Both the position numbers and the translations under genes were made by a program. A DNA stretch of 64,000 nt. Origin: Sialis fuliginosa. Lineage: Eukaryota > Arthropoda > Insecta > Megaloptera > Sialidae. Positions 27,722 through 40,900 of the stretch are shown here, piece after piece. Numbering within the stretch: the first letter of the stretch is position 1; the number at the start of each line of letters is the position of its first letter. The notes under the pieces were generated by a model that was not told the DNA's origin, did not search any database, and saw nothing but the letters and a program-made list of their open reading frames with translations. The stretch is from assembly GCA_961205875.1 (NCBI GenBank), contig OY540822.1, forward strand, positions 11,534,501 through 11,598,500. Reading direction: 5' to 3'.

Positions 27722-29500
27722 GCATATAAAATAATATAATAGAACTCAATTTATTCTTACAATTGAGGCCACTGGCAGATATGCCGGTTAAGTCAGTACA
27801 CGGAAATAAAGTAAGTATATCCAATAGAAAGCGAAAATAGAGCGTCCTTGAACAACAGACAGGTGTGGCCACTGGCCAGGTACCCTTTACTGTATTGTTG
27901 CAACCTTGTAGACCTAACTGTACCATATACAGAGTGCTGCCACCATTGGCTCTTACGTAAATGTACTGTTTCACTTGAACTGTCGTCACGATTACCAACT
28001 CGCTTTACGGATTTTTATAAATTACGTATTTCAGATCTAGGGTTGGCTACAATAGACGCCAGGACCTTAGCATTTGCATTATTCAAGTGAATTCATCTTA
28101 AAATATTCATACGAAGTGTCTGCAATACAGTATTACCAGGGCCGTCCTAAGATATTAATAACAATAATGTACCCCTCTTCATGAGAAAATACACACAAAA
28201 GTTTCGAAACTAGATAAATAAAAAAGTTTTTGTCGCTTTTTAAAATAGATATCAAATGAAAGGAATTTAAATATACCTACAATAATCCTTCCATTTACAC
28301 AGTTAATTAGTTCCATAAAAACAACGCATAAATAGAGCAATAGAAATTTTTAACAGTGTAATAGTAAACCAACCTAAATGTCGACTGTATCTAAAAGTTT
28401 CATTTAATAAATCGTAAAAATAATTGTCCATATCTCCGAAAGTAAATTCTGAGATCAAAAGAAAATTATAAAAAATATATATATAAACTACATAATACAA
28501 AAGAAAACAAATATTTAAAATTAGTTCTTAACTATGCTAAAGTTATAAATGAGTTTTTGTATTATCGATCTAGTGTAAACAAGTGCAATTAAAAATAAAA
28601 AAAAGTTGAATTAATTGAAAAACTATACCGTACGTGAAACTTGTCGCGTACTTGACACTTTTTTTGCATAAAAATTCAATTTAATACACTCTATCATGAT
28701 TTTCATTGAAACATCTAATAAATATTGTTTATATTGTATTGTAAAATTAACAAAGAAATATTATTTAAACTTTTAATGAGATTTAAAAATAAATTTGATA
28801 CGTTTTAGATTTTTTAGTAAGAAATATCAACAAAATATGTTCTTTACACAAATATATCTACTCTTAATACATAAATTAATTGATAAAATTGGTAACAATT
28901 TCAGATACTATAATGCCAGATGTTTTTTTCTGAATGAAAACTTTCGTTTTAAATAATTAAATTCTCATAGCCTATATGAAAATTACTATTTGAAATTGTA
29001 TCTATTTTGAAATTTTATTTACAATACAAATATTTTAAAATATAAATTAAATATTACGTTCAAAGTTGGTTTTGTTAATTAAATTTTTAAGTTCGTGTCT
29101 CAAAAACTTTTTGAAAAATACGAAATCGTAGAATGTTTCCGACGTAGACACGTATACGTAATAGATAGCTTATATATAGTTCAAATTAACCCTACATTCT
29201 TCAACCCTTAAATAGTCACATAAAAAACTGAGTTAATTTTTATTGAATTTCGTACATTGTCCAGGCCAACAAAATATATCTGTATTGTTTCAAGTATTTA
29301 AAATACTAATAAATAATGGTTTTATTTATTCACAAAAATACTTCAAATTCTAATTTTGTATTATATTTTAAACAAAATTATCAATTAAAATGATTAGTTA
29401 AGTCACATAATTTTTCTGAAACACCTGATAATTAAAATAAACATAATTTATTCATATGCGGCCCGCGGGTTGGCCAGTCGTTAATTAATATTATAGACAG

Positions 29501-29910
29501 TAGGGTCTCTTTTAACGCTGATTTGAAGTTATGCGGTGCGATTTTCATTCAAATTCAGGAATTTCCCGTTTCGGCGAGGAGTATCGAATGAAAGATGGCA
29601 ATTTAAGGAATTTAAATAAATAAATGTTTTGTTATTATTAAAAACAAGAATTCGCAAACGGTGCCGAGTTGTATTTTTAGATAATGACGATAATTCTGAT
29701 GGAAAAATATTGCTACATTTCAATAAAATTAAATAAATAAAATTCAAAATCAAACTTATTTTATTTTAAGTTCTACATCAATTTCTTTCAGATTTTCGAA
29801 CTAATTTTCTTTGTGTTTTTTTAGGCATTCTTACTTTCGTGAATTTGATTTAATGTCCTTTTTAAGCGATTTGCTGTGGAACGTATCTAACGCGTAAAAA
29901 GAGACCCTAT
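29501..29910. mobile_element. MITE or decayed transposon with TAGGGTCTCTTTT ends
   Basis: Left TAGGGTCTCTTTTAACGC, right GCGTAAAAAGAGACCCTA, 410 bases apart. Inside, the plus strand holds a short frame around 29640-29735 reading RIRKRCRVVFLDNDDNSDG before a stop. It may be the remains of a coding region, but it is too short to assign. The minus-strand ORF 29529-29753 is the other strand of the same stretch. Confidence 0.72.
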
Positions 29911-30912
29911 TATATTTTCTATAATAAAAAAGTGACAATAGATATATTTCTACGTTATAAGTTTCGACACAATTGTTACTGTACTTTTTTCTTAACATTC
30001 AAAAAAATATTTAGTTTTATATAAAATTGTAAAGAAAATTTAACTTTTCAATATCTTTTGTCCTCTTGAGACATAAATATAATAACTATACCTTTACTTG
30101 TAAAATATCATTCCACTTTATTCATAAATAAATACAACGTTTTTTGCTTGTTATAATAAAATATACATACATATCGACTTCTTTTTTATCAACCATTAAT
30201 GTAGCATTATATAAAAAAATGCACATGCATTGAAATGTCAATAGGTCGAAAACAATATTATTAACAAGAAAACATGCACAACCGTTTGGAAAATTCCAGA
30301 AATGCCCTTCATTTATCTACAAATAATCCGGCTAGGTGTGGCAACACGACTAAATGATCTAGCAATATGATAATAATATGTATTTCAAGGTAAAACTGAG
30401 CGACTTTTCCTATAATATATTACAAAAAGAAAAAAAAACAGATCTTATTGTAGCTTTTGTTTTTCCACATGAATGCTTATGTAGATGTTATACTGTGCAT
30501 ACATTTATAATCTTAAGTTATATTTAGGACATGCATCCTTATTTACTTAAGAGGAAATATGAATACGATTGTTATATTATGGTAATGTATGTAGGTATTA
30601 TCGTTAAGATTTGGCTTTTTTACGCCATTTTCCTCTCTGAAATGTGATATTAATCAGATGGTATCTGTACATTTATACTTAATTACCTAGCTTTCTTTTA
30701 TTATTTAATAAATGGTACTTAAGATTAGATTAGGTCAACTTATCATTAAAAATAAATAATAGATTTTTTTGCAGCTATTATTATTGAATTTTTGCGGCCT
30801 TCAGTTTTTTGTATACATATGTTAGCAGATATAAGATTTTGTGGTTTGTTATAAGAAGTATATATACGTCAATTTTTGTTAATGGAGCATCGATGAAATT
30901 TACTTTTTTAAC

Positions 30913-31118
30913 TATAGTCGAACTTGGTTACAACGAGAAAATGAACAAAAAATATAATCATTTTAATTTATGTAGGTGTAACAGATATACAAATATAACG
31001 GATATACTATACAAATAATTATTAAAAGTAGATTTAACTGTAAAATCTAATAAGTAATGGTTATAACGAGGACATTTTTTCGACCCTCTGTTACTCGTTA
31101 TAACCAAGATCAACTATA
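30913..31118. mobile_element. Pogo/Tc1-like MITE (ACTTGGTTACAACGAG ends)
   Basis: Left TATAGTCGAACTTGGTTACA followed by ACGAG; right CTCGTTATAACCAAGATCAA followed by CTATA. The inverted ends are about 25 bases with a few mismatches, each bordered by TA. Ends with a TATAACG motif and TA borders are typical of pogo-like elements (family knowledge). 206 bases, no transposase. Confidence 0.72.
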
Positions 31119-33239
31119 TTTATTTTATTATGTTTTTTTTTAGATATTTCAGTTATTAAAGTTCAAATCATTTAAATAATAATTAAAATAATTTTAAAGT
31201 ATGCGTTTAAAGAGACACAAAAACAGAATCCTTATAGAATCCTTTTTATTTTATTGATGTGTTTCGAATTGACACAAAAATTACATGCAAGGCCCCCAAA
31301 TTTCATCTGACCCCCTCCTGCTAAGAAATGTAAGACATTTTTTTTGACGATGACAAATAACTCCGTTCTGGTCCTCCATAGCTCCGAGAGTATGTATCAA
31401 AAACTATAATAATAATACATAATAATGTAATATTACTTTTTCCAATATGGTCGCGTAATAATCTAGATTAAATCTCTGTGATATATGTATTATATTTTAT
31501 ACATATAATTAATATCTATATAAATTATTGAAACCAAGCTGTTATAGTTTCACGTTTAGATTTGCCGTTAATAAAATTTATGGCCTATTAGGCAAACGTA
31601 GTTATTATAAATTTGTTAGCCTATAAAATACCTTATGTCACAATTTAATTTTTACTATATTTTTTAATAAGGTCCATTCTAACTTGCATCCGCGAAAGCT
31701 TACTATACCTAAATATATTAAATATATTTTTATATATGTATATGAAAGGGGGGTGAGTCAATTTATTTTTTTATTATTACGAGATATATTTTATAGGTTT
31801 ACTTTTCATATTAAGTTTTTAGGTAAAACTACATGTCGAAGAAAAAATATATAACACGTATAGTTTTATTATATGATTAGATTTAATTATTAAAATATTT
31901 ATACATTTACGTCACTTTTAATTGTTTTATATGGCCATAAAACTTATAAAAAATATATGGTCTTAATTATTGTTAATGTGTAACATTATAAATTCAATTT
32001 CATAATATTTTATTATAAAACCAGTTCGAAATATTTTATGAGGCCAAAAGTATCAGTGTTGTAGTTGAAATTTGTGAACCCAAGTAATTCAATAATGTAA
32101 ATGTAAATGTACAATTATCACCACTGCTTTTAGATCGCTGATTTTTTACTTAACACGTATGTGTCAATTATATCATTGATTAGAACTGACAGTGGGATGT
32201 CATTTATATTTAATACCTTGCAGATAACGTTAGATTAGCTTTTGCTCGAGAGAAAATTCTTCATAATAATTACTTTCTTATACGACCTTCCCTTAATCCA
32301 TTCTGACTATTTTTACCATGATGTCCATGTGTCTGTCGGTAGACGCTGTAACTCAAATACGACAAATCGTAGAAGAGTGAAATTTTATATTTAAGAAAAC
32401 ATAAAAATATGGTAATCACAACGAAAATTTCTAACTAAAACTTTTAGTTAAGCTATAATACATAAATAAAACAATATTTTAAATGTTATTTCAAAGAAAA
32501 CAATGGGAAAATAAAACCATTTTCAGGTATTTTAAATAACCCGATACTTAAAAAAAATTAGAGAATATTATTATCTATAATTTACGAGCCATTAATTTTC
32601 TTTTTTCTTTTATTAGTAGGATATATTTTTCAATAAAATTAGAAACACGTACATTGCAGATATTTTTTATCCTTTTAATCCTTTTGCTCCACGGATACTT
32701 GATGGGCTATAAGTTATAACTACTTAATGATAAAAACTGGACTATTAAATGAAAATTAACCTAGTTTTATTTAAATTCTGAAACTTAACCTAAATCTATA
32801 TTAGCAAAGGTAACCTATATACGTAGATATGTATAGCTTTATCACCTAACGGTAAACTTCGGTACTAACTACGCGTGCCAAGTACATTGTAGTTACAACA
32901 CGTACATATATAGTTTTTTGAAAGTGGCATGTACTGCAAATATATGTAAACAAACTGCGTACAATTTTCATTACGTGAGTGGTATTGTATCTTTTTTTTC
33001 GATACTATCCATGTTGTAATTGTTGTATTGCAATGCATTTGTAATATATAATTAACCTTAAAAAAAGAAAGAACACTGTGCACACATTATTTGATTGCCA
33101 AGTGATCTTTTTTGTCTGTGGGAAAATACTTAAATGTGTGATTTAAACGCAGTGAAGTAATTTTTGTTACTTGAGAGTTTACAGGGAAGGCTTAGTACGA
33201 TTTAAGAAAACATCTGCACACTTGATTATTTTTTCGTAT

Positions 33240-33730
33240 ATTTTTAGTTTTTTTGATGATTTCAATCTAAATCTAAATATATGCAAATGTCAAAATGACA
33301 TTAAAGTAATATGTCAAAGTAAATATCAGTTTAAAAAAATAAACTACACTTTTTCAAAGCAAATTGAGATATATTACAATAAACGTTGTAGACCTATATT
33401 ACAGGAAATTGAATGCTCTACAAAAAAGATTCTATAAAATTTTCACCAACATGTGTCGTTCTTGAGATATCTTAAAAAATAAATATTTTGGGATGTCACC
33501 CCTCCTCCTTACACACGATTTTGATGATTTTAAAATGAGACCGTCCTCAAGCCAGACTCAACCATCCAACCAAGTTTCATTATTATCGATTTAGTGGTTC
33601 GTGAATTATGCGTGTGACAAGGATTCAGGGGATAGACAGACAAAAAAATATTGAAATCGGAGAACAATTTTATTGTCTCATTTTAAAACGATCACAAAGC
33701 TTCTCATATATTCGATATTGCGAGGAAGCA
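33240..33730 (-). repeat. Interspersed repeat B, inverted copy
   Basis: Read on the minus strand it begins TGCTTCCTCGCAATATCGAA (33731-33712) and contains the same AAGATATCTCAAGAACGACA and CAAAATGACATTAAAGT blocks in the same order. The plus-strand ORF at 33171-33437 runs through it and is not a gene. Confidence 0.78.
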
Positions 33731-33837
33731 AAATAAAAATACTCAGAATTACTTTTGTTCCAGGGCCGTTTCTAGGTTGTAGGCCATCCAAGTACAAAAA
33801 CTATGTCACCAATTTAATATTAATATTATTTTGTGTG

Positions 33838-34175
33838 GCCATTACGTTGTTTATTACTGGAGAAAAACATACAAAATAAAACGCTATAATTAAAAAAAAA
33901 ACACTTTATTTACGAATTTTAAAGCGTTCAAGACCTGGCACAAGTCTTGAACGCTTCAAGAGCAAATTATATTGTTTTTGGGATTGATGGGCAAATTTTG
34001 TAATTCTCATGAACTCATTTTGCTAATATAACAACTAACTCTTTATTAAATCAATTTAATTACCAAAATCCGCAAATAAATGTAGATGTTTTTTCTCCAG
34101 TAATTAACACCCAGTGATGAACACTTGCTAAATATTAAAAATTATGAGTACTACCTTATTAATAAATCGAATAAC
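33838..34175. mobile_element. Main-family MITE, copy 7 (two fragments end to end in opposite orientations)
   Basis: A fragment in orientation A (TTACTGGAGAAAAACATACA to about 33930) runs into a terminus, and an orientation-B fragment follows at once. The junction around 33921-33956 is a palindrome, AAGCGTTCAAGAC and GTCTTGAACGCTT separated by 9 bases. Both fragments are incomplete. Confidence 0.72.
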
Positions 34176-34567
34176 AAAGCACATTAAATACACAATAAAT
34201 AATTTATAACATTCTTTATGTAATAATTTTATGAAATGATACACGATTAGTTATTATTGTAACGCGGAAAAAGGCTTGTATAAATCATGACTATTGTCAA
34301 AAGATCAAGTGGAACTTACAGTGGTATTATGGCTTTTGTACAATTGTGAAATAATATAGAAAGTAAATCGATCAACATCGATAACCAACCGTAAAAAATC
34401 TGTTTCATTTTTTGGAATCGAACGTGTAAGAAAGTATATTATTTTACATTGGATACATAGTAAAGTGGTACCGTTATAGATTCCTGAAATGGAAAACTAT
34501 GTAGACCTATTTAAATAAAATTAAATTTTGTAATTTTCTTCTAACATAATGTCGTGGTTCAACTATA

Positions 34568-35049
34568 AGGTATTGGCACCAATCTTGGCCGCTTTAAGAC
34601 TGTTTTTTGGTATTGATGGGCTTTTTTTTGTAATTTTAATGAACTCATGTTACTAATAAAACAAGTAAATAAATTTAATTACCAAAGTCCGCAAATATAG
34701 TTTTTTTTTTAATTATAGCTTTTTTTATTTTCCAGTAATGGATAAAGTAAAACCAGTAATGGGCTAATTATTACAAAATAATAACTACTTCGACACAAAA
34801 GTTATAAAATAAATAATCGTAAAATTTGAAACAATGTAAATCAGATGCTATGATAATATAATAATTAATAAATAGATTATTAGTTTAAATGTCCACCATT
34901 TTGACACCCATTGGCCGATTGTCGTCAAATTAAGTTGTTTTACAGTTAAATGTCTATAGATTATGATTCAACTCTTATTTCTAATTTAGTACATTTAATA
35001 AAACAAGAATCCAACACTGGGGTATGATCCAAGACTGGTGTCAGTATCT
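34568..35049. mobile_element. Main-family MITE, copy 8 (orientation B)
   Basis: Left end TA|AGGTATTGGCACCAATCTTG, right end AAGACTGGTGTCAGTATCT|TA. Full-length type, about 480 bases, flanked by TA. It lies only 0.4 kb from copy 7. Confidence 0.88.
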
Positions 35050-35529
35050 TATGTATGTACGAGACATTTACCACACACCTGTTACAGATAAGGTAATAAG
35101 AAAAAATATGTATATTCCCATTTAAAAAGATATATATAGAAAGGAATAAAAAATACGAATTAGACGGAAGTAATTACGTCGCAGTAGCATAAATGTTATT
35201 ATAAAATCCCGAGCAAGTTCATAACGATTTCATACCTCGCAGATGGCGTTATTTTTTCTTTTGCAATTTCTTTATAATTACTTAGTGATTTTATGTTTTA
35301 ATTTTTTTCTGAAATGTGGCTTTGACTAAACAACCTTCGATACCTAATCGTTTCCTATTTTTACACAAATAAACAATTTAAATAAATTAAAAAAACAAAA
35401 CTCTTCGAAGTTATTAAAAAAAAAAAAAAATATTGGTTGTACATTTCTAAGATTCCGAAGAAACTCTATTAATCTCACTTTGTCGTCCGTCCGTCCGTCC
35501 TTTTCAGTCAAAGCAAAATATAAATAATT

Positions 35530-35564
35530 CCCCTCCCTTGAAAAAATAATTTTTCAGGGAGGGG
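35530..35564. repeat. Short GC-ended hairpin
   Basis: CCCCTCCCTTGAAAAA and TTTTTCAGGGAGGGG, inverted with one bulged base. No flanking gene, so no terminator role is implied. Confidence 0.7.
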
Positions 35565-37166
35565 AAGAGTTAAGGATAGGTAAAAAATATTGTTTTTATA
35601 TACCAAGGCATGTGGTATGTCAATATGTATAACCAAACAAGTGGAATTCGACCCACTTTATTTTTTTCTGAAAAAGGGGCTTCAAGCAGTAATTTATTTT
35701 GATCCCCCCCCTCTAACTCGGTAACTACTGACTCAAAAAATCTGAAATTGGTAACGGGGCTTTGGTGAGACTACCAACGACAAATACTAAAGTCAACAAT
35801 ATGATTTCAAATTTTGGAGAAATAGAAAAAGGAGCGTAATAGATTTATTTTCATATCTAGGCATGTGGGGTGTCAAAATTTAGATCTCAATTAGTAGAAT
35901 ATATTTTAAACGTACTTCGAAACCCTGTGTATGTCTTGACCAAATTTTTAAATATCATATTGCAATAAATAAATTAAAAATTTGTAAATGCAATAAATGT
36001 ACAATTGTTAAATGAACATGTCATGCATATCCAATTATGGAGTAAAAATAGCTTGACGAAATATCAAATTCCAATTGAAAAACCTCCATAATACTATTAG
36101 CTCATATTATCATTTGATCGAAATATATACATATTTATTACAAAAAAATATACCAATATCCGTTGAAAATATTGCGTCGTTATATTTTTTTTTTGTATTA
36201 AACATTTATTTTGAATTTTATTTCTTAAATACAAGATGAAAAGTTTGCTAGAAAAAAAGAAATATTAAAAACCTGAAGGATTTAAATCATTTTTACAAAA
36301 AAAGAGAGACCAAATAATATTTCGCTATGTTAATATAGAAGTTCACCCTGTTACCCGTGACTTCGATCGAGTGGAAGTTGAGTTTGGTAGGGGCTGTCAG
36401 ATATAAAACCCATGAAGAAGAAGAAAGTTAGATAATACAGATTTCTGTTATGATAGTCGATAAAACAAGACGCATGTATAAATGTCACACACACATTTTT
36501 TTTAAATCTACTAAACTTTTCGGAATACAAAGTAGCATGTATGTTTTTCTTTAGAATGCAAGCCAAATTTCATTAAAATCAGTTTAGAGAGACAGACACA
36601 CTTTTTTTTTGTTTTTATTTATTCATTTATAATATTTTCTTATAACTTAAATAAAATGGTTTGTTTTTGACTATTGTAATGAAATGTCACCTAATGCACC
36701 CCTGTAGAGGTAAAGTAATTAGAGATATAGTTCTTAATGACGTAAATGATCACAACAGTTTGTCCTTTGAAGGTATAGAGAATTAACGTCAGGATATTCA
36801 GTAAAATAATAATTGAATTGATTACTTGATAGCTACAGATTTGTTCCAATAATTTGAGCAGAAAATCTGAATGACTTTTACGATAGTGATTGACAGTATT
36901 TTCAAACGATAATTAAATCAAACAAATAAGAGATAAATATTTCTTGTTATTTACTCTGACATTGAAAACTTACTTATGTAAAACATTCGATTATATAATA
37001 AAATCGTTAATAAATAAATGAAACTATTCATTCAGAATACAATTTATACAGCAGTTATCAAAATTTCAAAGATTTAAATTTTAAATAAGAAGCCAACCAT
37101 AAAATACATCATAAAAAATTTTGTCACATTAATTATACATATTAATAATACGTCACAAAACTTGGA

Positions 37167-37182
37167 CCCCCCCCCCCCCCCC
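37167..37182. repeat. Run of 16 C
   Basis: A pure C run in an AT-rich setting, followed by GTACCCCCTTGCTCC and CCACCCCATCCCC. Its length may be an assembly artefact. Confidence 0.9.
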
Positions 37183-38636
37183 AAAATGAATGATTATTTT
37201 TATGAACGAAGAAAATAAAATTGATTGTACCCCCTTGCTCCTCCGCGTCACATAACATCACGCTAGGAAATTGCCCACCCCATCCCCTTTTTGCCCTTAA
37301 ATTGAAAAAAAAATACATAAAGGCCACATTAACTACGGAATCTACTTGCAATTTTGTTTAAATTTTATCTGTATTTAAAATTTGAGTTTTGATAATTAAT
37401 ATTTTATTAATCATTTTGAATACCACCGGTTAAGAATCACTGATGAATTTAGTTTGTTTACTTTTTATAAAATAACTAATATATTTTTTAGAAAATATTC
37501 TATATCATTAAAAATATGATTGAAACTTTTTCTGTTGTGAAATTTCAGTTGTTTAGCAAACTAATTAAAAATAAAAATAAAATTTACGACAAAGGTATCT
37601 GGTACAGTAACTCAGTAGACAACTGATCATTTATTTAGATCTAATTAATTAAAAGAAAATGTAATCTTATGGTCCATTTAATAGAGAAAGGAGATAAACT
37701 CCTCTTTATTTAAATTTTACGAGACATATTATTATTTATATAAAACTCAAACTGAAAAATTTTATTGATATCACAAACCAAAATTAATTAATAAACAATC
37801 GAGATAATATTTAAAAAGTACCTACATCATTTTATACATAGATAAAAAATATATATTTTTTACAAATACGAAATTGTTAAATAAAAAAAGTAGCGAATTA
37901 AATAAATTAAGCAAACGTATTATTTTTTTACGCATTAATACATCTTTCTTTTATACATTTACTCAACCCTCTCTCACGTATAACCAACGTAAAGTTACTT
38001 ATACGCATAATCTTTCTCTTCTAAGCGTTTCATCTTTAAAACGTGTCGAATTTTAAAATCTGTCGAGGTTATTCCAATCCACTAATCTCACTAAAGAAGT
38101 TTCACTTCAAAAGCTTTATAAAATTGATATTTTTAATTGATAAATATAGACCTAATAGGTTAAATATTGGTAATATGTTATAAAATTGACGTCAACGTTA
38201 CGTTTAAGTTTAAACTAGAAAGCTAATAATTTTTTTTTTAACAGTAGGTTTCCTTAATTTTTGCAGGTACAAAAAACAAAATTTCTAATTGAATAATAAG
38301 GATATATGTATATATTGATATAAATAAAACGTTTAAAGAACGTATCTTTACCAAGGAGCCCAGAATATCTTCTACAAGCTTTTTATTTGAAATGAACAGT
38401 TAAAAAGGATATTGTGTATATGTGTAAACCTATTTTTGCTCGTTCCACTCACGTATCACGTAAAATAATGCAAAAGTAGGTTCAAGAACAATTTATTTTA
38501 TATGATTTGTACGTTATTATGCAGATTTATAACTAAAAGATACTATAATATTAATTCAACATAATATTCTGATCGATATTATAAATGATGTTCAGTATTA
38601 TAAAGAAACTAATTAATGTTACCTAACAATCGTATA

Positions 38637-39589
38637 AGGTACTGACACTTGTCTTAGGCGGCTATACATTATCAAAGAAATGTGATAAAATTTCTTTGAT
38701 CAAAGAAATATGACAGTGTAATAATATATAATATTTACCTTCATAATATTTCTATGATCATAGTTAATGACAATATCTTATATTTGATAAAAAATGTTTG
38801 ATGTCAAAAACAAAATGGTGACTGTCAAGTTATCACTGACAGTTACGTTATATAATTATTAATATATGAATATCAACATAATCCAGTTTTATATGATAAT
38901 CTTCTTATTGATTATAAAAACTACAATACACAGTTGTAAATTCAAACCTCGATCGCGTCAACTGACGAACATCCACGCACTGATGAAAAAGAAGAAAATA
39001 TCCCTAGATAATACTGAGAAAATATTATAGTGTAATAGAACAAAATTTCATATTTTATCAAATAAATATGATCAAATCTTTGTCAAAGATCTTTAACATA
39101 TTTATTTGATAGTGTAATAGCCGCCTTAGATAATACCCCAGTGTTGGATTCTTGTTTAATTAAATATACTAACTAGATTTGAAATATTTGTTGATATTTG
39201 ATTACTGCCATTACTGAATCATAATCTATAGATACAGCTTAATTTGATGACAATCGGCCAATGGATGTCAAAGTGGTGGACATTTAAACTAATTATTAGT
39301 GTAATTTATTTATTATAATTATTATATTATTGCTTACATTGTTTCAAATTTTACGATTCTTTTTTTATAACTTTTGTGTTGTAGTACTTATTAATTCGTA
39401 ATCCATTACTGGGTGCCCATTATTGGAGAAAAAACATAATCAAAATAAAAACTAGGTATATTTGTAGACTTTGGTAATTAAATTGATTTAATAACGAAGT
39501 ATTTGTTTTATTAGTAACATGAGTTCATGAGAATTATAAAAAAGAAGCCCACCAATCCAAAAAAGGGGCCAAGACTGGTGCCAGTACCT
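38637..39589. mobile_element. Main-family MITE, copy 9 (orientation A), split by another element
   Basis: The outer ends are TA|AGGTACTGACACTTGTCT and AAGACTGGTGCCAGTACCT|TA. Between 38657 and 39125 sits a different 469-base element. Removing it and one copy of TTA restores the usual left end running into GATAATACCCCAGTGTTGGA. The copy was therefore present before the inner element arrived. Confidence 0.9.
38657..39125. mobile_element. PIF/Harbinger-type MITE nested in main-family copy 9
   Basis: Left end GGCGGCTATACATTATCAAA, right end TTTGATAGTGTAATAGCCGC followed by C: inverted repeats of about 21 bases with few mismatches. It is flanked on both sides by TTA, a 3-base target duplication. 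TWA duplications and G/C-rich ends are the hallmark of PIF/Harbinger elements. The 469-base interior has no open frame for a transposase. Confidence 0.87.
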
Positions 39590-40678
39590 TATATATGAAA
39601 AATTAGTAAATTGAAATAACACTGTTCAAGCTAACATATTTTATTCAATTTCTTTATACATAAATCAATCAAAGATGGTTTACTAATTGTAAGACCACCA
39701 AGGCTGAAAAAATTAAGTTAATGCATTAAATGCGAAATACTTAAAACGGCCTTTATATTTTTAATACAGTTTTTAAATTTATTTCCGCAATTTACTACAC
39801 AAGAAACTTGAAAAATTTCAATGCTTTAATTTTGTGAAAAATGACAAACGACAATTAAATGCTTTTTTGTTTTGTTTCTTTTGTAACATTCGCAGTAAGA
39901 ATTTAAGAGATTTGATAATTATATTTAAATACATTTTATTCTATAGGATACAAGATATTTTTAACTTGTAATAATTTTATATTGTATTTATTTTTTTGTA
40001 ATCTATATTATTTTCGTAGAGTTATTCTAGAATTAATAAAATGTAGAGAATTGTAAATTAACACAAATATGTACAACGTATATATATTACGGTAAAGCTG
40101 AAAATATCCTCCGGGATTGCAAATTGCAACCTGTATTAATATTTAATTAATATTAAATTTTGTTAAAATTGATATGCAGTATTATTTTCCATATGTCAAG
40201 TGCAGTTTAACTCGCTGATTAAATGTATAGACTGAACAATACACTTTGATATTAAAATAATTCACAATTGCTATGCAATTAATCTTGGCATAACTTTATG
40301 TATTAAACGTGTATAATATAGTAATATTGTGCATATGACATAATATAAATTGAAGATTTGAAAAGTCGATAACTGAAATTATAAGCTGACGAGAGAAATT
40401 ATACCTTTTACGATAAAAAAAAGAAAACCGGTAGATATATATACATATTTTATGTTATATATAATTTTATTAATGTGTTGTCGAACATTTTGTGATATAT
40501 TGTATGTACCTACCTGTACTTAAAAATATCTATTACACATGTATTCAAACGCATTAGAAATGTGTAATAATTTTAAGTGAAATTTTAGTCTACGAAGTAA
40601 AAGTGAATATTACAATTTGGTATTGAATTAAAATTGCACAATTTTAAATAAATAAATTTATAAATAATTGTGTTTTTG

Positions 40679-40704
<26 letters not shown>
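40679..40704. repeat. TA microsatellite
   Basis: About 13 TA units directly before the repeat end at 40711. Confidence 0.93.
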
Positions 40705-40709
<5 letters not shown>

Positions 40710-40710
40710 C

Positions 40711-40900
40711 ACTAACTGTTCCCGCGGCTTCGGATTTTTGAAAAATATAGTTTAATTATTTTAGATATTTTTATTCTACAGTTATACTAAAACCTGGGTA
40801 AATAGCATATCTATAAATTAAAAAAAAAACACGTATAAGTGGTTCTCGAGTGATAAGCGCACTAACGGACAGACAGAGAGACGTTGGGTTATATGATACA
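40711..40900 (-). mobile_element. Decayed repeat with CCCGCGGCTTCGG end
   Basis: ACTGTTCCCGCGGCTTCGG opens a stretch which ends with GGACAGACAGAGAGACG and GGGTTATATGATA. This start and this finish are typical of degraded non-autonomous insect repeats. It follows a TA microsatellite at 40679-40704. Confidence 0.5.

Larger units (their letters stand above)
22646..33239. other. No gene; AT-rich DNA with repeats
   Basis: Repeat C (25461-26130), the direct pair at 27501-27721, the elements at 29501-29910 and 30913-31118, and lone ends CAGTGGCGGGTTGTAC (27234) and CAGGGCCGTCCTAAG (28138) are what can be named. The rest, including 23000-25400, is AT-rich without structure I recognise. Confidence 0.55.

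Noticed and set aside
27648-28090. Overlapping ORFs of 116 (minus) and 80 (plus) residues with a few cysteines
   Set aside because: No domain spacing, no splice support, and the region contains a direct repeat pair.
35530-35564. Hairpin followed by T-rich DNA, like a bacterial terminator
   Set aside because: The window is eukaryotic and there is no gene next to it.
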